A DNA stretch of 64,000 nt from Simplicispira psychrophila DSM 11588 (GTDB lineage: Bacteria; Pseudomonadota; Gammaproteobacteria; Burkholderiales; Burkholderiaceae_C), in NCBI RefSeq assembly GCF_000688255.1, contig NZ_JHYS01000001.1:248001-312000 (forward strand), in the 5' to 3' direction. Positions 36,769 to 47,129 of this stretch are shown here, piece by piece; positions within the stretch are counted from its first letter, which is position 1; each line of letters starts with the position of its first letter. A program made the translations under genes and the position numbers. Below the pieces are notes generated by a model. The model was not told the origin of the DNA and did not search any database. It saw only the letters and a program-made list of their open reading frames with translations.

Positions 36769-39098
36769 GAGGGGGTGCTTTCAACAGGGATGGCGGCGGG
36801 ACGCACGGCCGGGTCGGCGTGCACCAGCACGCCCGCCGCCTGGGCGTCTTCTTCGGCGCGGCGCGCCTGCGCTTCGTACAAGCGCCAGTAGGCGCCCTGG
36901 CGCGCCATCAACTCGTCGTGCGGCCCCACTTCCACCACTTCACCGCGGTCCAGCACCACCAGTCGGTCGGCCTTGCGCAGCGTGGACAGGCGGTGCGCAA
37001 TGGCAATGGTGGTGCGCCCTTGCACTAGGTTGTCCAGGGCTTTCTGGATTTCTTTCTCCGTCTCGGTGTCCACGGCGGAGGTGGCTTCGTCGAGGATCAG
37101 GATGCGCGGGTCAATCAGCAAGGCACGCGCAATGCTGATGCGCTGGCGCTCACCGCCCGACAAGCCTTGGCCACGCTCGCCCACCAGCGAGTCATAGCCA
37201 TGCACCAAGCGCAGGATGAATTCGTGCGCGTGCGCGGCGCGGGCGGCGGCCATGATTTCAGCGCGGGTGGCGTCGGGCTTGCCATAGGCAATGTTCTCGG
37301 CAATGGTGCCAAAGAACAAGAACGGTTCTTGCAATACCAAGCCGATGTGGCTGCGGTAATCGGCCACCGCCAAGCGGCGAATATCGACACCGTCCAACTG
37401 AATCGAGCCGTCGCTGACGTCATAAAAACGGCAAATCAGATTGGCCAGCGTGCTCTTGCCCGAGCCGCTGTGGCCCACCAGACCGATCATCTCGCCCGGG
37501 CGGATGTCCAAGTCGAGTTTTTTGATGATCACCCGGCTGCCATGGCGAAAGCCCACTTGGCGCAGTGCAATAGCCCCTTTCGCCTTGTCAATTTTGACCG
37601 GCTGGGCCGGATCGGGCACGTTGCTGACGTGGTCGAGGATGTCAAAAATGCGCTTGGCACCGGCAGCGGCTTTTTGCGTCACCGAGACAATGCGGCTCAT
37701 GGAATCGAGTCGGCCATAAAAGCGCCCGATGTAAGCAATGAACGCCGTCAGCACACCGACGGTGATCTGGCTGTGCGCCACCAGCCAAATGCCGCAGCCC
37801 CACACCACCAGCAGGCCGATTTCGGTCAGCAGCGACACCGTGGGTGTGAACAGCGACCAGGTCTTGTTGAGCTTGTCGTTGACCTGCAGGTTGTGCTGGT
37901 TGGCCTCGTGAAAGCGCTGCGCCTCGCGCTTTTCCTGGGCAAAGGCCTTGACCACGCGGATGCCGGGAATGGTGTCAGCCAGGACGTTGGTCACTTGCGA
38001 CCAGACGCGGTCGATTTTCTCAAAACCGGTGCGCAAGCGATCGCGCACGGCATGGATCATCCAGCCGATGAACGGCAGCGGCACCAACGTCACCAACGCC
38101 AGCCACGGGTTGATGGAGAACAAAATCGCCGCCGTCATGAAAATCATCAGCACGTCGGTGACAAAGTCGAGCGCGTGCAGCGATAAAAAAACGTTGATGC
38201 GGTCGGTCTCGGAACCAATGCGCGCCATCAGGTCGCCAGTGCGCTTGGCGCCAAAATAGTCCAGTGACAGGCGCAGCAAATGCTCGTAGGTGGTGGTGCG
38301 CAAATCGGCGCCAATGCGCTCGGACACCAGCGCCAGGATGTAGGTGCGCGCCCAGCCCAGTCCCCAGGCCAGCAGGGCCGAAGCCAGCAGGCCCGACAGG
38401 TACAGCAGCACCAGACTGGTCTCGATCTTCTGACCGTTCTGGAACGGAATCAGGATGTCGTCCATCAGTGGAATGGTCAGGTAGGGCGGCACCAGCGTGG
38501 CAGCGGTCGAGGCCATCGTCAGCGCAAAACCAGCCGCCAGTTGGCCGCGATACGGCCGCGCAAATCGCCACAGACGCAGCAGCACCCAAGTAGAGATGTG
38601 TGCCGGCTGCGTGCGCGCGCACAACGGACACTCGTCAACATTGCTTGGCAATATGCTGAGACAGGTCGGGCACTGCACCGGCTCATGGTCCAAAGCATCC
38701 TCTAGCGGGTGACTGGCCCAGTGCGCCAGGCGCACCAGTTGCTGGTCAAAGCGCTGCACCATGCGCAGCGCCGCAGCATGCGCTCCCAGTGTGAAGCGCC
38801 ACAGCGCCAAGCGCTGCGTGCTGTCGTGCAACTCCAGCGTGCCGACACCGCCATGCTCCAGCAGGCGCAGCTGCAGATCAGCGGCCAGCGGCCAATCGCG
38901 CCATGCGCTGGTACCCGGATCACAGGCCAGCAAGCGCTGCTCGGTCAGGATGACACGGCCAGTGGCAAAGTGCAGGTCGGCGCTCAGGTCAACCTGCAGT
39001 GTGGCCAGTGCGTTTTCATGGGGGGCAAGCACTGCTTGCGCTGCGGACATCGAAAAGTCCGACAAAACACCGGGGGCGTTTACAGAATCATGTGGCAT
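36765..39098 (-). CDS. ABC exporter (fused permease/ATPase) with N-terminal extension and zinc ribbon, cyanophycin-locus associated
   Basis: This is a 777-residue ABC exporter. Residues 1-130 form an unusual soluble domain, reminiscent of a PH-like fold. A zinc ribbon follows (CPTC 143-146, CPLC 157-160). Then comes the six-helix exporter domain (about 180-470) and the nucleotide-binding domain with Walker A GHSGSGKST (542-550), signature LSGGE (646-650) and Walker B LILDE (667-671). The start at 39098 avoids an unlikely 47-residue extension. It is divergent from the cphA pair (179 bp apart) and coupled to the DUF1854 gene. The substrate is not known; a role in cyanophycin metabolism is inferred from location. 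Confidence 0.88.
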   Translation of the reverse strand: MPHDSVNAPGVLSDFSMSAAQAVLAPHENALATLQVDLSADLHFATGRVILTEQRLLACDPGTSAWRDWPLAADLQLRLLEHGGVGTLELHDSTQRLALWRFTLGAHAAALRMVQRFDQQLVRLAHWASHPLEDALDHEPVQCPTCLSILPSNVDECPLCARTQPAHISTWVLLRLWRFARPYRGQLAAGFALTMASTAATLVPPYLTIPLMDDILIPFQNGQKIETSLVLLYLSGLLASALLAWGLGWARTYILALVSERIGADLRTTTYEHLLRLSLDYFGAKRTGDLMARIGSETDRINVFLSLHALDFVTDVLMIFMTAAILFSINPWLALVTLVPLPFIGWMIHAVRDRLRTGFEKIDRVWSQVTNVLADTIPGIRVVKAFAQEKREAQRFHEANQHNLQVNDKLNKTWSLFTPTVSLLTEIGLLVVWGCGIWLVAHSQITVGVLTAFIAYIGRFYGRLDSMSRIVSVTQKAAAGAKRIFDILDHVSNVPDPAQPVKIDKAKGAIALRQVGFRHGSRVIIKKLDLDIRPGEMIGLVGHSGSGKSTLANLICRFYDVSDGSIQLDGVDIRRLAVADYRSHIGLVLQEPFLFFGTIAENIAYGKPDATRAEIMAAARAAHAHEFILRLVHGYDSLVGERGQGLSGGERQRISIARALLIDPRILILDEATSAVDTETEKEIQKALDNLVQGRTTIAIAHRLSTLRKADRLVVLDRGEVVEVGPHDELMARQGAYWRLYEAQARRAEEDAQAAGVLVHADPAVRPAAIPVESTPS

Positions 39099-39277
39099 GG
39101 GTTTGTTGTTTTGCTCCTGGCGGCGCCAGGATATTCGGCATCGTGCCGTGCGGTATTTAACGCCTGAACCCCGCCGCCCGCTGACAATCGGGTGAGTGCA
39201 CAATTTCTCACCCTTCCTCACCCCTTGCTTTTTCTGCATCTCCGCACTTCACTGACTTCACTGACCGGTTGCGACCC

Positions 39278-41509
39278 ATGGCCAAAATCAAAGATATCGA
39301 ACTGCTGCGCATCAATTATTTGCGCGGTCCCAACATCTGGACTTATCGCCCTGTGCTGGAAGTCTGGCTGGACCTGGGGGTGCTGGAAAACTCGCCCTCG
39401 CACCAACTGCCTGGCTTCAATGACCGGCTGACCACCTGGCTACCGGCGCTGATCGAGCACCACTGCGGCGTGGGCGAGCGCGGTGGCTTTTTGCAGCGTA
39501 TGCAAGAGGGCACTTGGTGCGGCCATGTGCTGGAGCACATCGTCATCGAACTGCTCAATCTGGCCGGTATGCCGACCGGCTTTGGCCAGACGCGCAGCAC
39601 CTCGCAGCACGGCGTCTACCGCATGGTGTTTCGCGCCCGCGAAGAACGGGTGGCACGGGTCGCGCTGGAGCAAGGCCACCGCCTGATCATGGCGGCGATC
39701 AACGACGAACCGTTTGACGTCGCTGCCGCCGTGGCACGCGTGCGCACCGAAGTGGACGACCGCTACCTGGGCCCCAGCACCGCCTGCATCGTCACCGCTG
39801 CCGGCGATCGCGGTATTCCACACATCCGCCTGAACGACGGCAACTTGGTGCAGATGGGCTATGGCGCATCACAGCGGCGCATCTGGACCGCCGAGAGTGA
39901 GTTCACCAGCGCCATTGCTGAAGGCATTGCCAGCGACAAGGACCTGACCAAAAGCCTGCTCAAGGCCTGCGGCGTGCCGGTGCCTGAAGGCCAGGTCGTC
40001 AACAGCCCCGAAGAAGCCTGGGAAGCGGCGCAAAGCATTGGTCTGCCAGTCGTCGTCAAACCGTCCGACGGCAACCACGCACGCGGTGTGACGCTGGATT
40101 TGCGCCAGCAGCAAGACATTGAAGCGGCCTACCACGTCGCCTACCCCGAGGGCAGCGACGTCATGGTCGAGCGCTTCATCCCCGGCGATGAGCACCGCCT
40201 GCTGGTGGTCGGCGGCAAGGTGGTGGCGGCGGCGCGCGGCGAGCTGATCAGCATCACCGGCAATGGCCGCTCCAGCGTGACCGAGCTGATCGACAGCCAG
40301 CTGAACTCTGACCCGCGCCGTGGCCACGAAGAGGAATATCCGCTGGAATTGATCGACATGGCCACCAACGTGGCCGTGCAGCTAGAAATCAAGCGCCAAG
40401 GATTGAGCCCCGACGCCATCCCTGCCGCCGGCGCGCAGGTGATCGTGCAGCGCAACGGCAACGTGGCGGTCGATTGCACCGATGACGTGCACCCCGAGGT
40501 GGCCTACATCGCCCAACTGGCGGCGCGCGTGGTCGGCTTGGACATTGCCGGCATCGACATGGTGGCACAGGACATCTCCAAGCCGCTGCATCTGCAGGGC
40601 GGCGCCATCGTCGAAGTGAATGCTGGCCCCGGCCTGCTGATGCACCTCAAGCCCGCGGTGGGCGCCTCGCGCCCGGTGGGTCAAGCGATTGCCGAGCACC
40701 TGTTTCCGCTGCAAGACAGCCCCACCGACCGCCAAGTGGGGCGCATTCCGGTGGTCGGCGTCGCCGGCACACGGGGCACCGCCACCGTAGCCCGGCTGGT
40801 AGCTTGGTTGTCGCACCTGAGCGGACACTACACCGGCTTGGCTTGCAAAAGCGGCATGTGGATGAACCAGCGCTGTGTGGATCAGCGTGACAGCGCCCAC
40901 TGGGCCGGCGCACACCGCCTGCTGGTCAGCCAGATGGTGCAAGCGGCGGTGATTGAAAACGATGCCCGGGCCATCTTGCAGGACGGCTTGGCCTACGACC
41001 GCTGCACCGTCGGTGTGGTGACCGACATGGACGGCTTTGAAGGTTTGGCCGAGTTCGACATCCATGAAGCCGCACAAATGGCCAAGGTGCTGCGCACCCA
41101 GGTCGATGTGGTGCTGCCCAGCGGCGCTGCGGTACTCAATGCCGATGAGCCACAAGTCGCCGATCTGGCCCGCCTGTGCGACGGCGCTGTCATTTTTTAT
41201 ACCACCGATGCCGACCACCCGACCGTGGTCGCACACCGTGCCAACGACCAAGGCCGCGCGGTGCTGGTCAAAGGTGGCAACGTGGTACTGGCCACCGGCG
41301 CCACCGAAAAATCTCTCGGGACGCTGGCCCGTTTGGCGTTTGCCCAAGGCGCCAGCACGCCGCCGGTACATACGCTGCTGGCCGCCATTGGCGCCGCCTG
41401 GGCCCTGGACATTGCGCCCGACCTGATCGCTGCCGGCATCAAGACCTTCGAGCCGGAACTGCCCAGCAGCAGTGCCGCCCATTCCCGCACCGTCACCCTG
41501 CCTCTTTGA
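39278..41509 (+). CDS. Cyanophycin synthetase-like protein with degenerate Mur-ligase site (CphA')
   Basis: This is a 743-residue paralogue of cyanophycin synthetase. The N-terminal domain (MAKIKDIELLRINYLRGPNI) and ATP-grasp domain (about 220-480; VVVKPSDGNHARGVTL, VMVERFIPGDEHRLLVVGGK, IVEVNAGPGLLMHL) are retained. The Mur-like domain has GTRGTAT at 497-503 where active enzymes have GTNGKTT, so the ATP-binding lysine is missing. The TARGG-type motif is also altered and the C-terminal Mur lobe is missing. It resembles the CphA' partner known beside cphA in other Burkholderiales. It probably depends on the downstream CphA. Confidence 0.92.
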   Translation: MAKIKDIELLRINYLRGPNIWTYRPVLEVWLDLGVLENSPSHQLPGFNDRLTTWLPALIEHHCGVGERGGFLQRMQEGTWCGHVLEHIVIELLNLAGMPTGFGQTRSTSQHGVYRMVFRAREERVARVALEQGHRLIMAAINDEPFDVAAAVARVRTEVDDRYLGPSTACIVTAAGDRGIPHIRLNDGNLVQMGYGASQRRIWTAESEFTSAIAEGIASDKDLTKSLLKACGVPVPEGQVVNSPEEAWEAAQSIGLPVVVKPSDGNHARGVTLDLRQQQDIEAAYHVAYPEGSDVMVERFIPGDEHRLLVVGGKVVAAARGELISITGNGRSSVTELIDSQLNSDPRRGHEEEYPLELIDMATNVAVQLEIKRQGLSPDAIPAAGAQVIVQRNGNVAVDCTDDVHPEVAYIAQLAARVVGLDIAGIDMVAQDISKPLHLQGGAIVEVNAGPGLLMHLKPAVGASRPVGQAIAEHLFPLQDSPTDRQVGRIPVVGVAGTRGTATVARLVAWLSHLSGHYTGLACKSGMWMNQRCVDQRDSAHWAGAHRLLVSQMVQAAVIENDARAILQDGLAYDRCTVGVVTDMDGFEGLAEFDIHEAAQMAKVLRTQVDVVLPSGAAVLNADEPQVADLARLCDGAVIFYTTDADHPTVVAHRANDQGRAVLVKGGNVVLATGATEKSLGTLARLAFAQGASTPPVHTLLAAIGAAWALDIAPDLIAAGIKTFEPELPSSSAAHSRTVTLPL

Positions 41510-41529
41510 GCCGCTCCTGAAAGAATTCC

Positions 41530-44097
41530 ATGGATGTAACCCGCACCCGGGCCCTGCGCGGCCCCAACCTTTGGAGCCGCAACACGGCGATTGAAGCCGT
41601 CGTGACCTGCGCTGACAGTGAGCGCGCCATGGCGCAGATCACCGGTTTTGAAGCCCGCCTGCGCGCGCTGTTTCCGGCCATCGGCACGCTGCTGCCCGAG
41701 GGCAGCGACAGCGATATTGCCCTCGCCCATGTACTGCAATCGGCCGCGCTGGCGCTGCAGGCCCAGGCCGGCTGCCCGGTCACCTTCAGCCGCACCGCAA
41801 CCACGCCCGAACCGGGCGTGTACCAGGTCATCGTCGAATACACCGAAGAAGCCGTGGGCCGCCAGGCTTTTGCTGATGCACAGGCGCTGATCGAGGCGGC
41901 GGTGGCCGGAAAGCCCTTTGACAGCGACGCCGCTGTCGCTGCCTTGCGCGAGCTGGACGAAAGCGAGCGCCTGGGTCCGAGCACCGGCGCCATCGTCGAA
42001 GCCGCTGCCGCGCGCGGCATTCCGTGGCGGCGGCTGACACAGGGCAGCTTGGTGCAGTTTGGCTGGGGCTCGAAACAGCGGCGCATCCAGGCGGCCGAGA
42101 TCGACGCCACCAGCGCCGTGGCCGAATCGGTAGCGCAAGACAAAGACCTGACCAAGCGCCTGCTGCACGCCGCTGGCGTGCCGGTGCCGCTGGGTCGCCC
42201 GGTGGAATCGCCTGACGAAGGCTGGGCGGTAGCGCTGGAAGTCGGCCTGCCCGTGGTCGTCAAACCGCAAGACGGCAACCAGGGCAAGGGCGTCACGGTG
42301 AACATCACCGACCGCGCGGCACTAGACGAGGCTTATGCCAACGCCGTCGAATACGGCACGGTGATGGTCGAGCGCTTTCTGCCCGGCCACGACTTTCGCC
42401 TGCTGGTGGTCGGTAACCAACTGGTCGCCGCCGCCCGGCGCGAGCCGCCCCAGGTACTGGGCGACGCCATCCACACCGTGCGCGAGCTGGTCGATTTGGT
42501 CAACCTCGACCCACGCCGGGGCGAAGGCCATGCCACGCCGCTGACCAAAATTCGCCTCGACGACATTGCCGTGGCCCGCTTGACCGCACAAGGCTTGAGC
42601 CCCGACTCGGTGCCGGCCAAGGGCCAGCGGGTGATTTTGCGCAACAACGCCAACCTGTCCACCGGCGGCAGCGCCACCGATGTGACCGACGACGTCCACC
42701 CCGACGTGGCGGCGCGTGCAGTCGAAGCGGCGCAAATGGTCGGCCTGCACATCTGCGGCGTCGATCTGGTGTGTGAGAGCGTGTTGCACCCGATTGAAGA
42801 ACAAAACGGCGGTTTCGTCGAAGTCAATGCCGCGCCCGGTCTGCGGATGCACTTGGCGCCGTCCTACGGCAAACCGCGCGCCATCGGTGCCGCGATGGTG
42901 GCGCAGGTGTTTGCGCACGGCCAGGACGGCCGCATTCCCGTCGTTGCCGTCACCGGCACCAATGGCAAAACCACTACCGCACGCCTGATTGCGCATTTGT
43001 TCAGCGCCCACGGCCTGCGCGTCGGCATGACCAATACCGACGGCGTCTACGTCAATGGCCGCCAGATCGACAGCGGCGATTGCTCTGGCCCGAAAAGCGC
43101 CCGCAACGTACTGCTGCACCCCGAAGTGGACGCCGCCGTGTTTGAAACCGCACGCGGCGGCATCTTGCGCGAAGGCCTGGGTTTTGACCGCTGCCAAGTG
43201 GCGGTGGTGACCAATATTGGCGAGGGCGATCACTTGGGGATGAACTTCATCAACACGGTGGAAGACTTGGCGGTACTCAAGCGCGTCATCGTGCAAAACG
43301 TCGCGCCGGACGGCTACGCCGTGCTCAACGCCACCGACCCGATCGTCGCTGCCATGGCACCGGCCTGCCCCGGCAAGATCATCTATTTCGCGGTGGATCG
43401 CCACCACCCGGTGATGGCTACGCACCGTGCCCAAGGCCACCGCTCGGTGTATGTCGATGGCGACTCGATCATTGCCGCCGAAGGCTCGTGGCGCGAAGCC
43501 ATCCACCTGCGCGACGTACCGATCACGCGCAATGGTCGGATTGGCTTTCAGGTCGAAAACGTCATGGCTGCCGTCGCTGCCGCTTGGGGCGCTGGCCTGT
43601 CGTGGGAGACGGTGCGCCGTGGCCTGTCGGGCTTTGTCAACGACAGCGACAACGCCCCCGGCCGCTTTAACCTGATGGACTACCAAGGCGCCACGGTGAT
43701 CGCCGACTACGGCCACAACCCCGACGCCATGCGCGCACTGGTATCGGCTGTCGATGCGCTGCCCGGCAACCGCCGCAGCGTGGTCATCAGCGGCGCCGGC
43801 GATCGGCGCGATGAAGACATCCGCGTGCAAACCGCCATCCTCGGCGCGGCGTTTGACGACGTGATCCTGTACCAAGACGCCGCCCAGCGCGGGCGCGGCG
43901 ACGGCGAAGTCATCGCCCTGCTGCGCGAAGGCCTGCAAGGCGCCACGCGCACCACCTACACCGAAGAAATCTACGGCGAATTTGTCGCCATCGATACGGC
44001 GCTGGCACGCCTGCAACCGGGCGATCTGTGCTTGGTGCTGGTCGATCAGGTGGAAGAAGCGCTGGCCCATCTGGCGCAGCGCTGCAGCCAGCCGTAA
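41530..44097 (+). CDS. cphA: Cyanophycin synthetase
   Basis: CphA makes cyanophycin, a non-ribosomal poly-Asp backbone with Arg side chains used as nitrogen and carbon store. The ATP-grasp domain adds Asp and the Mur-ligase domain adds Arg. At 855 residues it is full length, with ATP-grasp (VVVKPQDGNQGKGVTVN at about 243-259) and an intact Mur P-loop GTNGKTT at 476-482. FETARGGILREGLGFDRC and the C-terminal lobe (DYGHNPDAMRAL, ISGAGDRRDEDI) are also intact. It follows the cphA' stop by about 20 bp and ends at a terminator. Confidence 0.96.
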   Translation: MDVTRTRALRGPNLWSRNTAIEAVVTCADSERAMAQITGFEARLRALFPAIGTLLPEGSDSDIALAHVLQSAALALQAQAGCPVTFSRTATTPEPGVYQVIVEYTEEAVGRQAFADAQALIEAAVAGKPFDSDAAVAALRELDESERLGPSTGAIVEAAAARGIPWRRLTQGSLVQFGWGSKQRRIQAAEIDATSAVAESVAQDKDLTKRLLHAAGVPVPLGRPVESPDEGWAVALEVGLPVVVKPQDGNQGKGVTVNITDRAALDEAYANAVEYGTVMVERFLPGHDFRLLVVGNQLVAAARREPPQVLGDAIHTVRELVDLVNLDPRRGEGHATPLTKIRLDDIAVARLTAQGLSPDSVPAKGQRVILRNNANLSTGGSATDVTDDVHPDVAARAVEAAQMVGLHICGVDLVCESVLHPIEEQNGGFVEVNAAPGLRMHLAPSYGKPRAIGAAMVAQVFAHGQDGRIPVVAVTGTNGKTTTARLIAHLFSAHGLRVGMTNTDGVYVNGRQIDSGDCSGPKSARNVLLHPEVDAAVFETARGGILREGLGFDRCQVAVVTNIGEGDHLGMNFINTVEDLAVLKRVIVQNVAPDGYAVLNATDPIVAAMAPACPGKIIYFAVDRHHPVMATHRAQGHRSVYVDGDSIIAAEGSWREAIHLRDVPITRNGRIGFQVENVMAAVAAAWGAGLSWETVRRGLSGFVNDSDNAPGRFNLMDYQGATVIADYGHNPDAMRALVSAVDALPGNRRSVVISGAGDRRDEDIRVQTAILGAAFDDVILYQDAAQRGRGDGEVIALLREGLQGATRTTYTEEIYGEFVAIDTALARLQPGDLCLVLVDQVEEALAHLAQRCSQP

Positions 44098-44116
44098 ACC
44101 GCCTTGAACGTAAAAC

Positions 44117-44149
44117 GGCCCCGCTGCGTCATGCACCGGGGCCATTTTT
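44117..44149 (+). terminator. Rho-independent terminator of the cph operon
   Basis: The stem GGCCCCG (44117-44123)/CGGGGCC (44137-44143) with a 13-nt loop is followed by ATTTTT, 20 bp past the cphA stop. Confidence 0.85.
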
Positions 44150-44157
44150 ATGGGCTT

Positions 44158-44222
44158 TTTGCTATTATTTAGATAGCTACTAGCGCTTGCTGTATAAGCG
44201 CTATAAGCCGATTTGGCTTGAA
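44158..44222 (-). repeat. Dispersed repeat, best-preserved copy
   Basis: Read on the minus strand it gives CCAAATCGGCTTATAGCGCT, then TATACAGCAAGCGCTAGTAGC and TATCTAAATAATAGC, matching copy 1 at 6080 over the whole core. The core palindrome is TAGCGCTTATACAGCAAGCGCTA. It lies between the convergent cphA and mmsA genes. Confidence 0.7.
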
Positions 44223-44223
44223 A

Positions 44224-45750
44224 TCACTTCATCGAGATAGTGGTATTCAGTCCCTCGGACGCGCTGCCGTCCTCAAACCAGCGCGCTGTCACCGTCTTGG
44301 TCTGCGTCCAGAACTGCACTGCCTGCTTGCCGTTCGGGCCCAGGTCGCCCATTTTGGACGCGCGCGAGCCGGTGAAGCTGAAGTAGGCCACCGGCACCGG
44401 AATCGGCACGTTGATGCCGACCTGGCCGACGTTGATGTCGTGCTGGTACTTGCGCGCCGCCCAGCCGCTCGACGTAAAAATCGAGGTACCGTTGCCGTTC
44501 GGGTTGGCGTTGATCAGCGCAATCGCTTCTTCCAGCGTCTCGACGCACATCACGGTCAGCACCGGGCCAAAAATCTCCTGCTGGTAGATGTCCATTTCGG
44601 CCTTGACGTCGGCAAAAATCGTCGGGCCGACAAAATTGCCCTGCTCATAACCCGCCACCGTGCACTGGCGACCATCAAGCAGCAGGCTGGCACCTTGCGC
44701 CACACCCGAATCAATCAAACGCAGCACGCGCTGGCGCGCCTGGGGGTTGACCAGCGGCCCCAGGTCGGCCTGACGGTCGCTACCGGGGCCGACTTTGAGC
44801 GCCTGCGCCCGCTCGGTCACCTCGGGCAGCCAGTCGCGCGCCGCGCCGACCAGCACGGCCACCGAGTTGGCCATGCAACGCTGTCCGGCCGCGCCAAAAG
44901 CCGAGCCCAGCAGGTTGTTGATGGCATGGTCTTTGTGCGCATCCGGCATCACCACGCAGTGGTTTTTGGCGCCCATCATCGACTGCACCCGCTTGCCGGC
45001 GTCTGAGGCGCGGCGGTAGATGTGCTGGCCGACATGGGTCGAGCCGATGAACGACAGCGCGGCAATGTCCGGGTGATCGCAAATCATGTCGGCCACTTGC
45101 GCGCCGCCATGAATGACATTCAGCACGCCGGGTGGCACGCCGGCCTCGTGTGCCAGTTCGACCAAGCGCATGGTCGAGCTGGGGTCTTGCTCGGAGGGCT
45201 TGAGCACAAAGGTGTTGCCGCAGGCAATGGCCATCGGGAACATGAAGCACGGCAGCATCACCGGAAAGTTGAACGCGGTGATGCCCGCGCCGACGCCAAT
45301 CGGTTGCAGCAGATTGTAGACATCGACGCCGGTGGCGGCGTTTTCGGCAATCTCGCCCAACTGCAGTGTGGTGATGGAGCAGGCGTGCTCTATCACTTCC
45401 AGCCCGCGCGCCACTTCGCCTTCGGCATCGGGCAGGGTTTTGCCGTGCTCCAGGGTGATCAGCTGCGCCAGTTCGGGCAGATGCTCGCGCACCAAATGCT
45501 GCAACTTGAGCATGATGCGCATCCGCGCGCCCAGCGAGGTGCTGCGCCAGGTTTTGAAAGCCTCGTGCGCGCTGGACACGGCCAGGTTGACTTCTTCGGA
45601 CGTGGCAAACGGCACGCGCGCCACCACTTCCTGGGTGGCGGGGTTGGTGACTTCGCGCCACTCGGTGCTTTTGGACGGGTAGGCCTTGCCACCAATAAAG
45701 TGGTGGATGGTGACGGGGGCGCGGACAGGGGAAGAAGCAGTGGTGTTCAT
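44224..45750 (-). CDS. mmsA: CoA-acylating methylmalonate-semialdehyde dehydrogenase
   Basis: MmsA converts (methyl)malonate semialdehyde, NAD+ and CoA to propionyl- or acetyl-CoA in valine and related degradation. The 508-residue aldehyde dehydrogenase-fold protein has catalytic C292 in [11 protein letters not shown] and the MmsA-type [39 protein letters not shown] and [14 protein letters not shown] segments. The ATG at 45750 is preferred, with AAGGAG 9 nt upstream; 45756 is only 3 nt from it. It follows the solute-binding protein gene by 13 bp, implying one transcript. Confidence 0.95.
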   Translation of the reverse strand: MNTTASSPVRAPVTIHHFIGGKAYPSKSTEWREVTNPATQEVVARVPFATSEEVNLAVSSAHEAFKTWRSTSLGARMRIMLKLQHLVREHLPELAQLITLEHGKTLPDAEGEVARGLEVIEHACSITTLQLGEIAENAATGVDVYNLLQPIGVGAGITAFNFPVMLPCFMFPMAIACGNTFVLKPSEQDPSSTMRLVELAHEAGVPPGVLNVIHGGAQVADMICDHPDIAALSFIGSTHVGQHIYRRASDAGKRVQSMMGAKNHCVVMPDAHKDHAINNLLGSAFGAAGQRCMANSVAVLVGAARDWLPEVTERAQALKVGPGSDRQADLGPLVNPQARQRVLRLIDSGVAQGASLLLDGRQCTVAGYEQGNFVGPTIFADVKAEMDIYQQEIFGPVLTVMCVETLEEAIALINANPNGNGTSIFTSSGWAARKYQHDINVGQVGINVPIPVPVAYFSFTGSRASKMGDLGPNGKQAVQFWTQTKTVTARWFEDGSASEGLNTTISMK

Positions 45751-45763
45751 AGCCATGGACTCC

Positions 45764-46978
45764 TTAGTTTTTGACCAACGGGCAGGTCGATTGGGCCAGC
45801 GGCTTGAAGGCGGTGGCCGCAGGAATGGTGCTGACGGTGTTGTAGTAATCCCAGGTGCCTTTGGACTCGGACGGCTTCTTCACCTGGAACAGGTACATGT
45901 CGTGAACCACCCGGCCATCGGGACGGATGCTGGCGTTGCGCATCACGGCATCCTTGATTGGCAACTCACGCATCTTTTGCGCCACCACCTTCCAGTCGTC
46001 GGTCTTGGCAGCGGCCACTGATTTGAGGTAATGCAGCACGCTGGAGTACACGCCCGCCTGCACCATGGTCGGCTTGTAGCCCTTGTGCAGTTTTTCAAAG
46101 CGCGACGAGAAGGCGCGCGTCTGGTCGTCCATGTCCCAATAGAAACCCTCGGAGAACAGCAGGCCCTGCGCCTGGTTCAAGCCGAGCGAGTGCACGTCGG
46201 TCAGGAACATCAGCAATGCGGCCACCCGCTGGCTCTTGCCATCCACGCCAAACTCGCGCGCCGCCTTGATGGCGTTGACGGTGTCTTGGGCGCCGTTGGC
46301 CAAGCCAATCACCTGCGCTTTAGAGGCTTGGGCCTGCAGCATGAACGAAGAAAAATCGCTGGCATTGAGCGGATGGCGCACGCTACCCACCACCGTGCCG
46401 CCCAGCGACTTGACCATGTCCGAAGCGTCCTTTTCGAGCGAATGGCCAAAAGCGTAGTCCACTGTCAGGAAGTACCACGACTTGAAGCCCTCTTTGGTCA
46501 GCGCTGCCGCCGCGCCCGAGGCCGACGAATAGGTGTCAAACATCCAGTGGAAACCATTGGTGGTGCAGTCCTCGTTGGTCAGGCGCGTGGTGGCCGGGCC
46601 GCTGTAGAGCGCAATGCCGCCTTTTTCCTTGATCAGCTTTTGGATCGCCAGGGCCCCGGCCGAATTGGTCAGGTCGGCCAGCGCATCGACCTTGTCACGG
46701 TCCAGCCACTCGCGCGCCCGGGTGGCGGCAATGTCGGCCTTGTTCTGGTGGTCGGCACTGACCACCTCGATCTTCATGTCCTTGCACTCGGCCTTGAGGC
46801 AGTCTTCGACTGCCATGCGCGCCGCCACCACCGAGCCGGCGCCGCCCATGCCGGAATAGGGCCCGGCCATGTCGGTCAGCACGCCAATCTTGACCACACC
46901 ATCTGAGATCTGCGCCTGCGCACCGGCACACAATGCCAAGACGCCTATGGCCACCGAATTTTTGAGGTATTTTTTCAT
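45764..46978 (-). CDS. ABC transporter periplasmic branched-chain amino-acid-type binding protein
   Basis: This is a 404-residue Leu/Ile/Val-binding-protein-like receptor of ABC importers (periplasmic type I, family 4-like). The signal peptide ([19 protein letters not shown], cleavage AQA/Q at 22/23) is followed by the typical [27 protein letters not shown] lies before the start. No permease or ATPase gene is nearby, so the transporter partners are elsewhere. Co-transcription with mmsA suggests the ligand is linked to valine or a related substrate. Confidence 0.9.
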   Translation of the reverse strand: MKKYLKNSVAIGVLALCAGAQAQISDGVVKIGVLTDMAGPYSGMGGAGSVVAARMAVEDCLKAECKDMKIEVVSADHQNKADIAATRAREWLDRDKVDALADLTNSAGALAIQKLIKEKGGIALYSGPATTRLTNEDCTTNGFHWMFDTYSSASGAAAALTKEGFKSWYFLTVDYAFGHSLEKDASDMVKSLGGTVVGSVRHPLNASDFSSFMLQAQASKAQVIGLANGAQDTVNAIKAAREFGVDGKSQRVAALLMFLTDVHSLGLNQAQGLLFSEGFYWDMDDQTRAFSSRFEKLHKGYKPTMVQAGVYSSVLHYLKSVAAAKTDDWKVVAQKMRELPIKDAVMRNASIRPDGRVVHDMYLFQVKKPSESKGTWDYYNTVSTIPAATAFKPLAQSTCPLVKN

Positions 46979-47010
46979 GTCTGTCTCCTTTTATGGGGTT
47001 GCCTGAACCT

Positions 47011-47026
47011 GCAGCCTGTAGGCTGC
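47011..47026. promoter_or_regulatory. Inverted repeat in the mmsA/LysR intergenic region
   Basis: The perfect 7-bp arms GCAGCCT and AGGCTGC flank a GT centre. It lies 33 bp upstream of the binding-protein start and about 104 bp before the LysR start, a position suited to an operator for the divergent regulator, though a 5' leader hairpin is equally possible. Confidence 0.4.
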
Positions 47027-47129
47027 CAAATCACTTTATCATTGTGTTTATGCATCCGGATACGGAACTTATGAATACTTCGAATGCAAATTTGCACCAC
47101 TGCAGTCACCCCGTGGCTAGGCAACGCCC

